From positions 1 through 7,876 of the forward strand of contig CAIZKA010000574.1 of NCBI GenBank assembly GCA_903933395.1: 7,876 bases of DNA, written 5' to 3'. Below are positions 1 to 6,069 of the stretch, one piece after another. The stretch comes from an uncultured beta proteobacterium (GTDB taxonomy: Bacteria; Pseudomonadota; Gammaproteobacteria; Burkholderiales; Rhodocyclaceae). Below the pieces are notes generated by a model. The model was not told the DNA's origin, searched no databases, and worked only from the letters and a program-made list of their open reading frames with translations. The position numbers and the translations under genes were made by a program. Within the stretch, counting starts at the first letter, position 1, and every line of letters begins with the position of its first letter.

Positions 1-87
1 CAGATCCCCTTTTTCAACCTGGTCCACCACTGCCAACTTAAAAGCCAGTGTGTAGTCCCGCTGCGTCCTCTTGATCCGCGTTTCCAT
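1..87 (-). CDS. IS3-family transposase OrfA, N-terminal fragment
   Basis: The first 29 codons of a leftward gene are visible, cut by the window edge and not by a mutation. The peptide starts METRIKRTQRDYTLAFKLAV and continues to VDQVEKGDL. This is the basic start and first helix of the helix-turn-helix DNA-binding domain of IS3-family OrfA proteins (HTH_Tnp_1 type). OrfA binds the IS ends and is normally joined to the DDE catalytic OrfB by a -1 frameshift. The ATG at 87-85 is supported by an AGGGGA ribosome binding site at 98-93 with a 5-base spacer. The next rightward gene is nearly 400 bp away and unrelated. Subgroup and intactness cannot be judged from this piece. Confidence 0.75.
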   Translation of the reverse strand, partial: METRIKRTQRDYTLAFKLAVVDQVEKGDL

Positions 88-139
88 TGACTTCCCCTTT
101 CTCTACAGGAAAGGTGTCAACGCTATTTAGGATGGGTCA
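1..139 (-). mobile_element. End of an IS3-family insertion sequence (partial)
   Basis: The leftward transposase start at 87 is preceded by about 50 bp of non-coding sequence. Read on the minus strand from 139, this begins TGACCCATCCTAAATAGCG. A TGA-type tip followed about 50 bp later by the orfA start is the usual layout of an IS3-family left end. I place the tip at 139 by inference, because the other end lies outside the window and neither the inverted repeat partner nor the target duplication can be seen. A TTGACA box lies at 120-115 on the minus strand, but no matching -10 box follows at the right distance. Confidence 0.55.
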
Positions 140-148
140 CTGCAAACA

Positions 149-178
149 AGAACGGGGGCTGCGGCTCCCGTTTTGCAT
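149..178 (+). terminator. Strong hairpin, probable rho-independent terminator
   Basis: AACGGGGGC at 151-159 pairs with GCTCCCGTT at 164-172 across a TGCG loop, with one G-T pair. Two further pairs (149-150 with 173-174) extend the stem to about 11 bp. It is followed by TTTTGCATTCTT, a fair T-rich tail for rightward transcription. It starts 10 bp from the proposed IS end, so it may terminate a gene that lay to the left before the IS inserted, or it may insulate the downstream operon from IS read-through. On the minus strand the stem is followed by the less U-rich CTTGTTTGC. Confidence 0.55.
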
Positions 179-248
179 TCTTGGATGGCTGCTTCCGAGC
201 AACTCGAACGGCTGTAGACAGTCTGAAGCAGTAGTACGATCAGGAAAT

Positions 249-286
249 GGCGAGCACCGGCTACCGGCGATGTTAGGGTGCTCGCC
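249..286. repeat. 10-bp perfect inverted repeat
   Basis: GGCGAGCACC at 249-258 is the exact complement of GGTGCTCGCC at 277-286, with an 18-base loop. No T-rich tract follows on either strand, so it does not look like a terminator. The right arm overlaps the start of the dispersed motif at 282-304. It lies about 190 bp upstream of the first gene of the rightward operon and may be part of a small mobile repeat or a regulatory structure. Confidence 0.5.
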
Positions 287-304
287 GTATCGCCAGCGCC
301 GACT
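282..304 (+). repeat. Dispersed ~23-bp motif, copy A
   Basis: TCGCCGTATCGCCAGCGCCG plus ACT at 282-304 matches 22 of 23 positions at 6223-6245 (copy C). It shares the 15-base core CAGCGCCGACTYTTC with 4432-4446 (copy B, one difference in the core). A match of this length is very unlikely by chance in under 8 kb. This copy is intergenic. Confidence 0.6.
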
Positions 305-407
305 CTTCGGGTAGCGATCGCTTCGGCCCCGGTGCTGGATTGCAGCCCTTTGCTTTGCCGGTTGTTCCAGATACTTCGTCGCGCAGGATCCAGCCGGTGC
401 AAGGCGC

Positions 408-443
408 CTTGCCGGGCTTCCGCGCGCTACACTAGCCGGCAAG
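408..443 (+). promoter_or_regulatory. Possible promoter/operator of the rightward operon
   Basis: CTTGCCGG at 408-415 and its exact complement CCGGCAAG at 436-443 flank the -10-like hexamer TACACT at 428-433. An 8-bp inverted repeat around a -10 box is the arrangement expected of a dimeric repressor or activator site. The -35 region 17 bases upstream (CGCCTT) is poor, so a regulator or another sigma factor may be needed. The start codon at 479 would give a leader of about 40 bases. This is inferred from pattern alone. Confidence 0.35.
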
Positions 444-466
444 CCGTCGCGAGGACAGCGTTCACC

Positions 467-473
467 GAGGAGG
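467..473 (+). promoter_or_regulatory. Ribosome binding site deciding the 479 start
   Basis: GAGGAGG lies 5 bases before the ATG at 479. It selects this start over in-frame upstream codons that would add a non-signal extension ahead of the twin-arginine region. Confidence 0.8.
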
Positions 474-478
474 ATGCC

Positions 479-1213
479 ATGGACCAGACCGCCCCCGATT
501 CCCGCCGCCGCGCGCTGCTTGGCGCCGCCCTTGGCGTTACAGCGTTGTCGGCGCTGCCGCGTATCGCCCGCGGCCAGGGCGCGGGCATGAAGATAGGCAT
601 CATCGGCACCGGCCGCATCGGCGGTGCACTGGCCAGGCATTGGGCCAAGGCCGGCTATGTATTGATGATCTCCTCGCGTCATCCCGAGCAGCTCAAGGCG
701 CTGGCGGAAGGCATCGGGCCGCAGGTGTCGGTCGGCACGCCGGAGGAGGCGGCGGCCTTCGGCGAGGTGCTGCTGATTTCCGTGCCCTACGGCGCGCTGC
801 CCCAGGTCGGGCGCGATTACGCGGCGCAGATGCGCGGCAAGGTCGTGCTCGAAACCGGCAACCCGTTTCCGAACCGCGACGGCGAAATGGCCGAAGCGGC
901 GCGCGCCAAAGGTACCGGCGTCGCGTCGGCAGAATACCTGCCCGGCGTGCGCCTGGTCCGCGTGTTCACTTCCGTGCCGCACACCGCGGTGCTGGCCGAT
1001 GCGCACCGCAGCGGCGAGCGCATCGGCGTGCCTCTGGCCGCCGACGACCCCGGGGCCTTGAAAGTTGCCGAGCAGCTGGTGCGCGATGCCGGTTTCGACC
1101 CGGTGGCGGTCGGCGGCCTGGCGCGGGCGAAGGATTTCGACGTCGGCACGCCGGTGTTCGGCCGCGTCATGACCGCCGCCGAGTTGCGCCAGGGCCTGGG
1201 CCTTCCGCGCTGA
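479..1213 (+). CDS. Tat-exported NADP(H)-binding protein, F420-reductase-like Rossmann family
   Basis: This 244-aa protein has an N-terminal twin-arginine signal: SRRRALLG at residues 8-15, a hydrophobic stretch to about residue 27, then a likely cleavage region near RIARGQGAG. The mature part begins MKIGIIGTGRIGGALARHW, a Rossmann dinucleotide site with GTGRIG at 43-48. SSRHPE at 65-70 sits after the second strand, where this family holds the 2'-phosphate of NADP. ETGNP at 125-129 is also typical of the NADPH-dependent F420 reductase-like/prephenate-dehydrogenase-like superfamily. It is not evidence for F420 itself. The strong ribosome binding site at 467-473 fixes the start. It heads a three-gene operon, 10 bases before the next gene. 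The unusual point is Tat export of a pyridine-nucleotide enzyme, which implies cofactor loading in the cytoplasm before export. Substrate unknown. Confidence 0.85.
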   Translation: MDQTAPDSRRRALLGAALGVTALSALPRIARGQGAGMKIGIIGTGRIGGALARHWAKAGYVLMISSRHPEQLKALAEGIGPQVSVGTPEEAAAFGEVLLISVPYGALPQVGRDYAAQMRGKVVLETGNPFPNRDGEMAEAARAKGTGVASAEYLPGVRLVRVFTSVPHTAVLADAHRSGERIGVPLAADDPGALKVAEQLVRDAGFDPVAVGGLARAKDFDVGTPVFGRVMTAAELRQGLGLPR

Positions 1214-1223
1214 CGGGGCGGCG

Positions 1224-2156
1224 ATGGCGACCGACAGGCCGGTCTCGCGCCGGCAAGCGCTCAAGGCCGGCCTTGCACTCGCCGCCACTGCAACATTCGC
1301 AGCGCAGGCGGCTCGCGCCGCGGCACCCCTGCTGACGCGGCCGGTGCCCGCCACCGGCGTGCGGCTGCCCGTCGTCGGCATCGGCACCAATCGTTTCAGC
1401 ACCGGCGACGCGGCCTGGAACGCGCGGCTGAGGGACACCTTGTCGACCTTCGCCCGCCTCGGCGGCACGGTGGTCGACACCGCGCCTTCCTACGGCGATT
1501 CCGAGCGCGCCATCGGCGCCATCCTCGGCGAAACCGGCCTGCGCGAGCGGCTGTTCCTCGCCACCAAGCTCGACCGCGACGGCGTCGCCGACGGTCGCCA
1601 GCGTCTCGAGGCCTCCTTCGCGGCGCTGGGCACCCGCCGCCTCGACCTGGTCCAACTGCATAACCTGATCGGCGCCCGTACGCTGCTGCCGCTGCTGCGC
1701 GAGCAGCAGGCCGCCGGCCGCATCGGCCACGTCGGCATCACCAGTTCCAGCGACAGCCAGTACGCCGAGATGGAAGCCATCATGCGCCGCGAAAAGCTCG
1801 ACTTCATCCAGGTCGATTATGCCGTCGGCAACCGCGGTGCCGGCGAGCGCCTGCTGCCGCTGGCGGCGGATCGCGGCATGGCGGTCCTGGTCAACCTGCC
1901 CTTCGGCCGCGGCGCGCAGTTCCGCGCCGTCGGCGGCCGGCCGCTGCCCGGCTGGGCGGCCGAGATCGACTGTGCGTCCTGGGCGCAGGTCTTCCTCAAG
2001 TACGTGCTCGGCCATCCGGCGGTCACCTGTGCGATCCCCGGCAGCACGCAGGCCGCGCACGTCGAGGACAACCTCGGCGGCGGCCGCGGCCGCCTGCCGG
2101 ACGCCGCGCTGCGCCAGGTCATGGCGGTGTATTTCGACGCCATCGCCGATTCCTGA
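1224..2156 (+). CDS. Tat-exported aldo/keto reductase
   Basis: This 310-aa protein carries a twin-arginine signal, SRRQALKAGLALA at residues 8-20, with an Ala-rich end and a likely AxA cleavage near residues 29-33. The rest is an aldo/keto reductase (beta/alpha)8 barrel. The catalytic tetrad is intact: Asp85 and Tyr90 in VVDTAPSYGDSE, Lys115 in LATKLD and His146 in LVQLHN. The C-terminal IPGSTQAAHVEDNLG (271-285) is the family's NADP(H)-binding region. AKRs reduce aldehydes and ketones with NADPH. The gene starts 10 bases after the previous stop behind a weak GGGGCGG, and ends 2 bases before the next start, so translation is probably coupled. A Tat signal on an AKR matters because both this protein and the one before it are predicted periplasmic. 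Natural substrate unknown. Confidence 0.88.
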   Translation: MATDRPVSRRQALKAGLALAATATFAAQAARAAAPLLTRPVPATGVRLPVVGIGTNRFSTGDAAWNARLRDTLSTFARLGGTVVDTAPSYGDSERAIGAILGETGLRERLFLATKLDRDGVADGRQRLEASFAALGTRRLDLVQLHNLIGARTLLPLLREQQAAGRIGHVGITSSSDSQYAEMEAIMRREKLDFIQVDYAVGNRGAGERLLPLAADRGMAVLVNLPFGRGAQFRAVGGRPLPGWAAEIDCASWAQVFLKYVLGHPAVTCAIPGSTQAAHVEDNLGGGRGRLPDAALRQVMAVYFDAIADS

Positions 2157-2158
2157 GC

Positions 2159-3430
2159 GTGTTCGCCAAACTGATCACGAAACTCATTCCAGTACGCCCC
2201 GGCGAGGCGGCGCCGACGCTGCTCGCCACGGCTTACGGCTTCTGCATCCTGTTCGCCTTCTACCTGCTGCGGCCGGTGCGCGACGAGATCGGCGCCGCCG
2301 ACCGCGGCAACCTGCAACTCTTGTGGACCGCCGTTTTCCTCGTCATGCTGCTGGCGGTGCCGCTGTATTCGCTGGCCGTGGCGCGGCTGCGGCGGGCCAG
2401 CTTCATCGTGCTGGCAAACCGCTTCTTCGCCCTGAACCTGATCGCCTTCTACGCCGCGCTGGTGCTGCTGCCGGAATCGGCGCGCGGCTGGATCGACCGC
2501 GCCTTCTACGTCTGGCTCAGTGTCTTCGCGCTGTTCGTGGTAGCCGTGTTCTGGGGCCTGGTGGTCGACCTGTTCCGCGACGAGCAGGGCAGGCGGCTGT
2601 TCGGCTTCATCAGCGTCGGCTCCTCGCTGGGCGGCATTGCCGGCTCCTCGGCGACGGCGCTGCTGGCGGCGCACGTGCCGGTGTTCCTGCTGCTGCTGCT
2701 GGCGGTGCTGCCGCTCGAAGCCGCCTGCTGGTTCGCCCGCGGCCTCGACCGGGGCGCGGCTGCGGTGCCGGAAACCTTGAACCCCGAGCCGGCGGAGCCC
2801 ATCGGCGGCAATGCCTGGAGCGGCATCGGCCCGGTGTTCCGCACACCGGCGCTGCGCGAGCTCGCCGTGTGGATACTGCTGATGACCTTCGCGTCCACCA
2901 TCCTCTATTTCGTCCAGTCGCACCTGGTCGGCGAGGCGATTGCCGACCGCGCGCTGCGCCGGGCTTTTCTCGCGCGCATCGACCTGGCGGTGAATGTCGT
3001 CACCATCCTGACCCAGACCCTGCTCACCGCGGGCATCCTGCGGCGCTTCGGCGTCGGACTCGCGCTGGCCGTGCTGCCGGCGGTGGCAGCGCTCGGCTTC
3101 GTCGTGCTCGGCGCGGTCCCGACATCGATGGCGCTTTCCGCATTGCTGGTCGTGCGCGTGCTCTACGACGGCAGCCGCCACGCGCTGGCCAAGCCGGCGC
3201 GGGAAGTGCTGTTCACCCGGTTGACTCGCGAGCAGCGCTACAAGTCCAAGGCCTTCATCGATGCCGCCGTGTATCGCGGCGGCGACCTCCTCAGCGGCTG
3301 GATCTACGTCGGTCTGGCGGCGCTGGGCATGACGGTCGGCGCCATCGCGCTGGCCGCCGTCCCGGTGGCCGTGGCCTGGGCCGTGCTGGGGCGGCGCATG
3401 GGCCGGGATGAGGGCGGGGGAAATGGCTGA
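2159..3430 (+). CDS. 12-helix MFS-type transporter related to NTP/NDP exchangers
   Basis: This 423-aa inner-membrane protein has about twelve predicted helices, near residues 19-37, 52-74, 80-104, 115-137, 148-170, 172-193, 234-253, 275-296, 298-320, 322-337, 373-392 and 393-411. A cytoplasmic loop at 194-233 splits them six and six. The pattern YLLRPVRDEIG near 35-45, VVDLFRDEQGRRLFG at 135-149, and RYKSKAFID with YRGGD (372-376) resembles the bacterial branch annotated as MFS transporter or NTP/NDP (TLC) exchanger-like. It does not match sugar or drug MFS families. The start is GTG at 2159, 2 bases after the aldo/keto reductase stop, with no clear ribosome binding site, so it is likely coupled. 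Nucleotide exchange has not been shown for these free-living homologues, and the substrate cannot be assigned. Confidence 0.8.
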   Translation: MFAKLITKLIPVRPGEAAPTLLATAYGFCILFAFYLLRPVRDEIGAADRGNLQLLWTAVFLVMLLAVPLYSLAVARLRRASFIVLANRFFALNLIAFYAALVLLPESARGWIDRAFYVWLSVFALFVVAVFWGLVVDLFRDEQGRRLFGFISVGSSLGGIAGSSATALLAAHVPVFLLLLLAVLPLEAACWFARGLDRGAAAVPETLNPEPAEPIGGNAWSGIGPVFRTPALRELAVWILLMTFASTILYFVQSHLVGEAIADRALRRAFLARIDLAVNVVTILTQTLLTAGILRRFGVGLALAVLPAVAALGFVVLGAVPTSMALSALLVVRVLYDGSRHALAKPAREVLFTRLTREQRYKSKAFIDAAVYRGGDLLSGWIYVGLAALGMTVGAIALAAVPVAVAWAVLGRRMGRDEGGGNG

Positions 3431-3758
3431 GCGCGAAAGCAGTTGCGAGCCCCTATTGCTTCGGTTCAACGGTCTACGCTTCAGCCTGAACGGCCGTTGA
3501 CGCTAACAGCTTGAGTTGGATTGTTGAGTGTCTGCTCCTCAAAGTCCTGAACTCACCCTCTGTGCCCTTATGCGGACGGTGGCGGAAATCGGAAGCTGCC
3601 GTTCGGGGCGGAGCGTCGAAAACGGGAAGCAATCATTCGCTATGCTTTGGTGATATTTTCGACTGGTAGGCGGCTACGCAGGGTTTGCTGCCGTTTGCCT
3701 AGAAAATAGGTAGGGCAGCAGGAGTCAGAAGCTGACGTCTAATCGCAACGAGAAAAAA
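3431..3758. other. Non-coding, lower-GC intergenic stretch
   Basis: I find no convincing gene, tRNA or IS here. It holds inverted repeats: TCAACGG at 3466-3472 with CCGTTGA at 3494-3500 (overlapping the palindrome AACGGCCGTT at 3489-3498), GTCGAAAA at 3615-3622 with TTTTCGAC at 3656-3663, and the hairpin at 3686-3720. Base composition drops from the operon before it. The first repeat may help end transcription of the transporter gene, but no T-tract follows. Confidence 0.5.
3686..3720 (-). repeat. Two-part hairpin after the small membrane protein gene
   Basis: TGCTGCC at 3686-3692 pairs with GGCAGCA at 3714-3720, and inside it CCTA at 3698-3701 pairs with TAGG at 3707-3710 around a five-base loop (GAAAA). 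The structure begins 38 bases beyond the stop of the leftward gene ending at 3759. It could protect or end that transcript, but it lacks a U-rich tail in that direction (AAACCC follows), so I do not call it a terminator. Confidence 0.4.
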
Positions 3759-4022
3759 CTACTCAGGGATTTCCCATGTGGAATTGCGTTCAATCCACAT
3801 AAAACTCAGCCAATACCAGATAGTTGTTGGGGCCATCATTGCGGCCCAACTCCAGTCGTCAAGCAGAAAGATTTTCGTCACCCAAGTCTGATCGCCAAAA
3901 TAATGGGGCCAAGGAACGCAATATGCGGTAAATGCAGCACAGCCATAGACAATGTACAGGGCAAGTTTGCGCGATCGAACGCTTGAGAAGGCGAGCGCCA
4001 CCCACAGCGGCATCTTGGCCAT
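3759..4022 (-). CDS. Small two-helix membrane protein, hypothetical
   Basis: This encodes an 87-aa protein from the ATG at 4022, starting MAKMPLWVALAFSSVRSRKL. It has a hydrophobic helix near residues 20-37 (LYIVYGCAAFTAYCVPW) and a second near 59-76 (WAAMMAPTTIWYWLSFMWI). Between them is an aromatic, Trp-rich stretch with DDWSW. High Trp, Tyr and Phe content and an ordered two-helix pattern suggest a real gene. I have the impression of a conserved uncharacterised membrane family of this size but cannot confirm it. The frame also has a TTG at 4043 and another ATG at 4013, and no start has a good ribosome binding site. The gene lies in the lower-GC island, downstream of and in the same direction as the 65-aa gene. 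Function unknown. Confidence 0.55.
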   Translation of the reverse strand: MAKMPLWVALAFSSVRSRKLALYIVYGCAAFTAYCVPWPHYFGDQTWVTKIFLLDDWSWAAMMAPTTIWYWLSFMWIERNSTWEIPE

Positions 4023-4067
4023 TAGCCGTGACGGGGTAGTCAAGGGAAGAACGTCGTTAAACGAGAA

Positions 4068-4265
4068 CTAGTGCTCATGCCGTCCTGCGGAGCGCAACTC
4101 GTGATTGATACGCCCGGCCAATACTTTCAGTTGATCGTCAAATTCCGAGTGGCATTTAGCGGCCAAAAGCCTGTTCAGGCGTTCCAGCTCTGTCGATAAC
4201 TCATGCAGACCTGCAAAACGCATAAATCGTTCAACTTCTCTGCGATCATTAACATTGGCTATCAT
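4068..4265 (-). CDS. 65-aa helical hypothetical protein
   Basis: This is a 65-aa soluble protein, rich in charged residues and leucine, that begins MIANVNDRREVERFMRFAGL and ends in a His-rich RSAGRHEH. It looks fully alpha-helical, with heptad-like spacing in LSTELERLNRLLAAK, and has no signal peptide or membrane segment. The ATG at 4265 has AAAGG about 9 bases upstream. An inverted repeat (4280-4312) sits just before the start and could be its control site. Codons are mixed and less GC-biased than those of the flanking operons, suggesting acquisition from elsewhere. The gene 45 bases downstream (ATG start) could share its transcript. I do not recognise a family. It could be a spurious frame, though the upstream signals argue for a gene. 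Confidence 0.45.
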   Translation of the reverse strand: MIANVNDRREVERFMRFAGLHELSTELERLNRLLAAKCHSEFDDQLKVLAGRINHELRSAGRHEH

Positions 4266-4279
4266 AACTCGACCTTTCG

Positions 4280-4312
4280 ATAGGTAAGACCACTATCCCA
4301 ACTGCTACCTAT
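4280..4312 (-). promoter_or_regulatory. Inverted repeat upstream of the 65-aa gene
   Basis: ATAGGTA at 4280-4286 and TACCTAT at 4306-4312 are perfect 7-bp arms separated by 19 bases. The nearer arm is 14 bases before the start codon at 4265. The position fits an operator or a leader hairpin for the leftward small genes. No strong -35/-10 pair is visible, so promoter assignment is uncertain. Confidence 0.35.
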
Positions 4313-4373
4313 TGCCGCGAATAATCTATCGCCTCAGTTATGCAAGGCTAGACTGGTTGTAGAGGAAAATAAA

Positions 4374-4403
4374 TAGTCCAATCGGCCTAGTCCAAATGGA
4401 CTA
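4374..4403 (-). terminator. TAGTCC repeat cluster, possible terminator of the oxidoreductase operon
   Basis: TAGTCCAA occurs at 4374-4381 and 4388-4395, 14 bases apart. The second copy forms a palindrome with GGACTA at 4398-4403. Read leftward, TAGTCCA can pair with either of two downstream GGACTA arms, and the distal arm runs straight into TTTATTTT. This lies 43 bases past the stop of the FAD-subunit gene, a sensible place for a terminator. The stem is only 6-7 bp and not GC-rich, so a protein-binding site is an equal alternative. Confidence 0.35.
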
Positions 4404-4418
4404 ATGGATCTGCGAAAC

Positions 4419-4446
4419 CCCCGCTACGCCCAGCGCCGACTTTTCC
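4419..4446 (-). repeat. Dispersed motif, copy B, abutting the operon stop codon
   Basis: The core CAGCGCCGACTTTTC at 4432-4446 matches copy A (290-308 region) in 14 of 15 bases and copy C in its first 12. The left half (CCCCGCTACGC) is diverged and has one extra base. The core runs into the TAG stop (4448-4446) of the FAD-subunit gene. Confidence 0.5.
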
Positions 4447-6068
4447 TAGATCTCTTCCGCTTCCATCTTGATCGCGCCGCAGGGGCATTCGGCGACGCAC
4501 ATGCCGCAGCCCTTGCAGTAGTCGTAGTTGAACTGGAAGCGCTTGCCGGGGCCGAGCTTGATCACGGCGTTGTCGGGACAGACGCCGTAGCAGTTGTCGC
4601 ACTCGAAGCAGTTGCCGCAACTGAGGCAGCGGCGTGCCTCGAACAGCGCCGTGGTTTCGTCCAGCCCGCCCTGCACCTCTTCGAAGGTCGATTGGCGGCG
4701 GATGATGTCCAGCATCGGCCGCACAGTCTTCGGCGCGTCGGCGTAATACCAGGGATTGAGTTTCTCGAACTGCGCGACTTCGTGCTTGGGCGGCGGCGCG
4801 TAGGTTTGGCCGGAGAGCCAGGCGTCGATGTTCTTCGCCGCCTTCTTGCCGTGGCCGACCGCCACCGTGACATTGCGCTCCGCCGGCACCATGTCGCCGC
4901 CGGCGAAGATGCCGGCGTGCCCCGTCATCATGTTCGGTGCGACCTTGACCACGCCGTCCGTAACCTCCAGTCCCGGCACGCCGTTCAAGAGACCCAGATC
5001 CACGTCCTGGCCCAGCGCGAGCACTACCGAGTCGGCTTCGAGGGTTTCGAACTCGCCGGTCGGTTGCGGGAAGCCCTTGTCGTCGAGCGCCATCTTCTCG
5101 ATGGTGATTTCCTTGTCGCCGGCCTGCTTGATGGTCGACAGCCACTTCACCATGACGCCTTCCTGCAGCGCCTCCTCGATCTCGAAATCGTGCGCCGGCG
5201 CCTTGTCGCGGGTGCGGCGATAGACGATGATCGGCTCGGCGCCCATGCGCTTGACCGTGCGCGCGACGTCGATCGCGGTATTGCCGCCGCCATACACCAC
5301 CACGCGGCGGCCGAGCAGGGGTTTGTCCTCGCCTTCCATGGAGCGCAGCACGGAGATCGCATCGACGATCCTGGCGGCGTCGCCGGAAGGAATCATCGCC
5401 CGCTTGCCGATGTGGGCGCCGACGGCGAGGAAGGCGGCGTCGAAGCCGCCCTGCTTCATTTCGTCGAGGATGTTATCGACCTTGCTGTTCAACTTGACCG
5501 TGACGCCCAGATCGACGATGCGCTGCATTTCGGCGTCGAGCACTTCGCGCGGCAGGCGGTACTTGGGAATGCCGAAGCGCATCATGCCGCCCATGTAGGG
5601 GCCGGCATCCATGACGGTGACCGCGTGTCCCAGTTTGCGCAGATGATAGGCGGCCGACATGCCCGAGGGCCCGGCACCGACGATCAGCACCTTCTTGCCG
5701 GATTCGCGCTCGGGTGGAGCGAGCTTCCAGCCCTGCTTGACCGCTTCGTCGCCGAGGAAACGCTCGACCGAGTTGATGCCCACGGCCTCGTCGATCTTGC
5801 CGCGATTGCAGGCCGCTTCGCAGCTGTGGTAGCAGACGCGGCCCATGATGGCGGGGAAGGGATTGTCGCGCGTCAGGTGACGCCAGGCGGCTTCGTAGCC
5901 GCCCGATTCAGCGTGGAACAGCCAGCCCTGGATGTCTTCGCCGGCAGGGCACTGGCTGTTGCAGGGCGGCAGGCGGTCGAGATACACCGGGCGCGAAGTG
6001 CGCCAGGATCCGGTGTGGTTGGCCAGCGAAGAGCCGGGGTTCAGCGTAATGGCAAACGGCTTGTCCAT
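4446..6068 (-). CDS. FAD/NAD(P)H oxidoreductase subunit (GltD-like) fused to 2x[4Fe-4S] ferredoxin domain
   Basis: This 540-aa cytosolic protein probably links the alpha-beta 2-oxoacid oxidoreductase to NAD(P). The N-terminal region is like the glutamate synthase small subunit, with the Fe-S cysteines Cys36, Cys40 (QCPAG), Cys79, Cys83 and Cys87 (GRVCYHSCEAAC). The FAD site GAGPSG is at 131-136. A second dinucleotide site, GGGNTA at 260-265, is followed by YRR at 283-285, which favours NADP. ALGQ (351-354) and FAGGD (388-392) close the flavoprotein fold. The last 60 residues hold two ferredoxin motifs, Cys487-490-493-497P and Cys518-521-524-528P, with extra cysteines at 481, 484 and 530. The ATG at 6068 is 1 base after the beta-subunit stop and has GGGAGA at 82-77 of the 6000s. 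The known Azoarcus evansii 2-oxoglutarate:NADP+ oxidoreductase has a comparable third subunit. The alternative is a free NADPH:ferredoxin oxidoreductase. Confidence 0.88.
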   Translation of the reverse strand: MDKPFAITLNPGSSLANHTGSWRTSRPVYLDRLPPCNSQCPAGEDIQGWLFHAESGGYEAAWRHLTRDNPFPAIMGRVCYHSCEAACNRGKIDEAVGINSVERFLGDEAVKQGWKLAPPERESGKKVLIVGAGPSGMSAAYHLRKLGHAVTVMDAGPYMGGMMRFGIPKYRLPREVLDAEMQRIVDLGVTVKLNSKVDNILDEMKQGGFDAAFLAVGAHIGKRAMIPSGDAARIVDAISVLRSMEGEDKPLLGRRVVVYGGGNTAIDVARTVKRMGAEPIIVYRRTRDKAPAHDFEIEEALQEGVMVKWLSTIKQAGDKEITIEKMALDDKGFPQPTGEFETLEADSVVLALGQDVDLGLLNGVPGLEVTDGVVKVAPNMMTGHAGIFAGGDMVPAERNVTVAVGHGKKAAKNIDAWLSGQTYAPPPKHEVAQFEKLNPWYYADAPKTVRPMLDIIRRQSTFEEVQGGLDETTALFEARRCLSCGNCFECDNCYGVCPDNAVIKLGPGKRFQFNYDYCKGCGMCVAECPCGAIKMEAEEI

Positions 6069-6069
6069 C

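Noticed and set aside
313..322. AGCGATCGCT palindrome containing GCGATCGC
   Set aside because: This is a single copy of a 10-bp palindrome that can occur by chance in GC-rich DNA. The abundant GCGATCGC motif is a cyanobacterial trait, and nothing else here is cyanobacterial.
137..1480. Long leftward open frame opposite the first two reductase genes
   Set aside because: It is antisense to two genes with clear domains and catalytic residues. Its Arg/Ala/His-rich translation is typical of the opposite strand of high-GC genes, and it runs through the non-coding 140-478 region.
1817..3469. 550-aa leftward frame opposite the aldo/keto reductase and transporter genes
   Set aside because: The translation is low-complexity (Gln, His, Arg and Ala rich) with no recognisable domain, while the opposite strand encodes a coherent 12-helix transporter.
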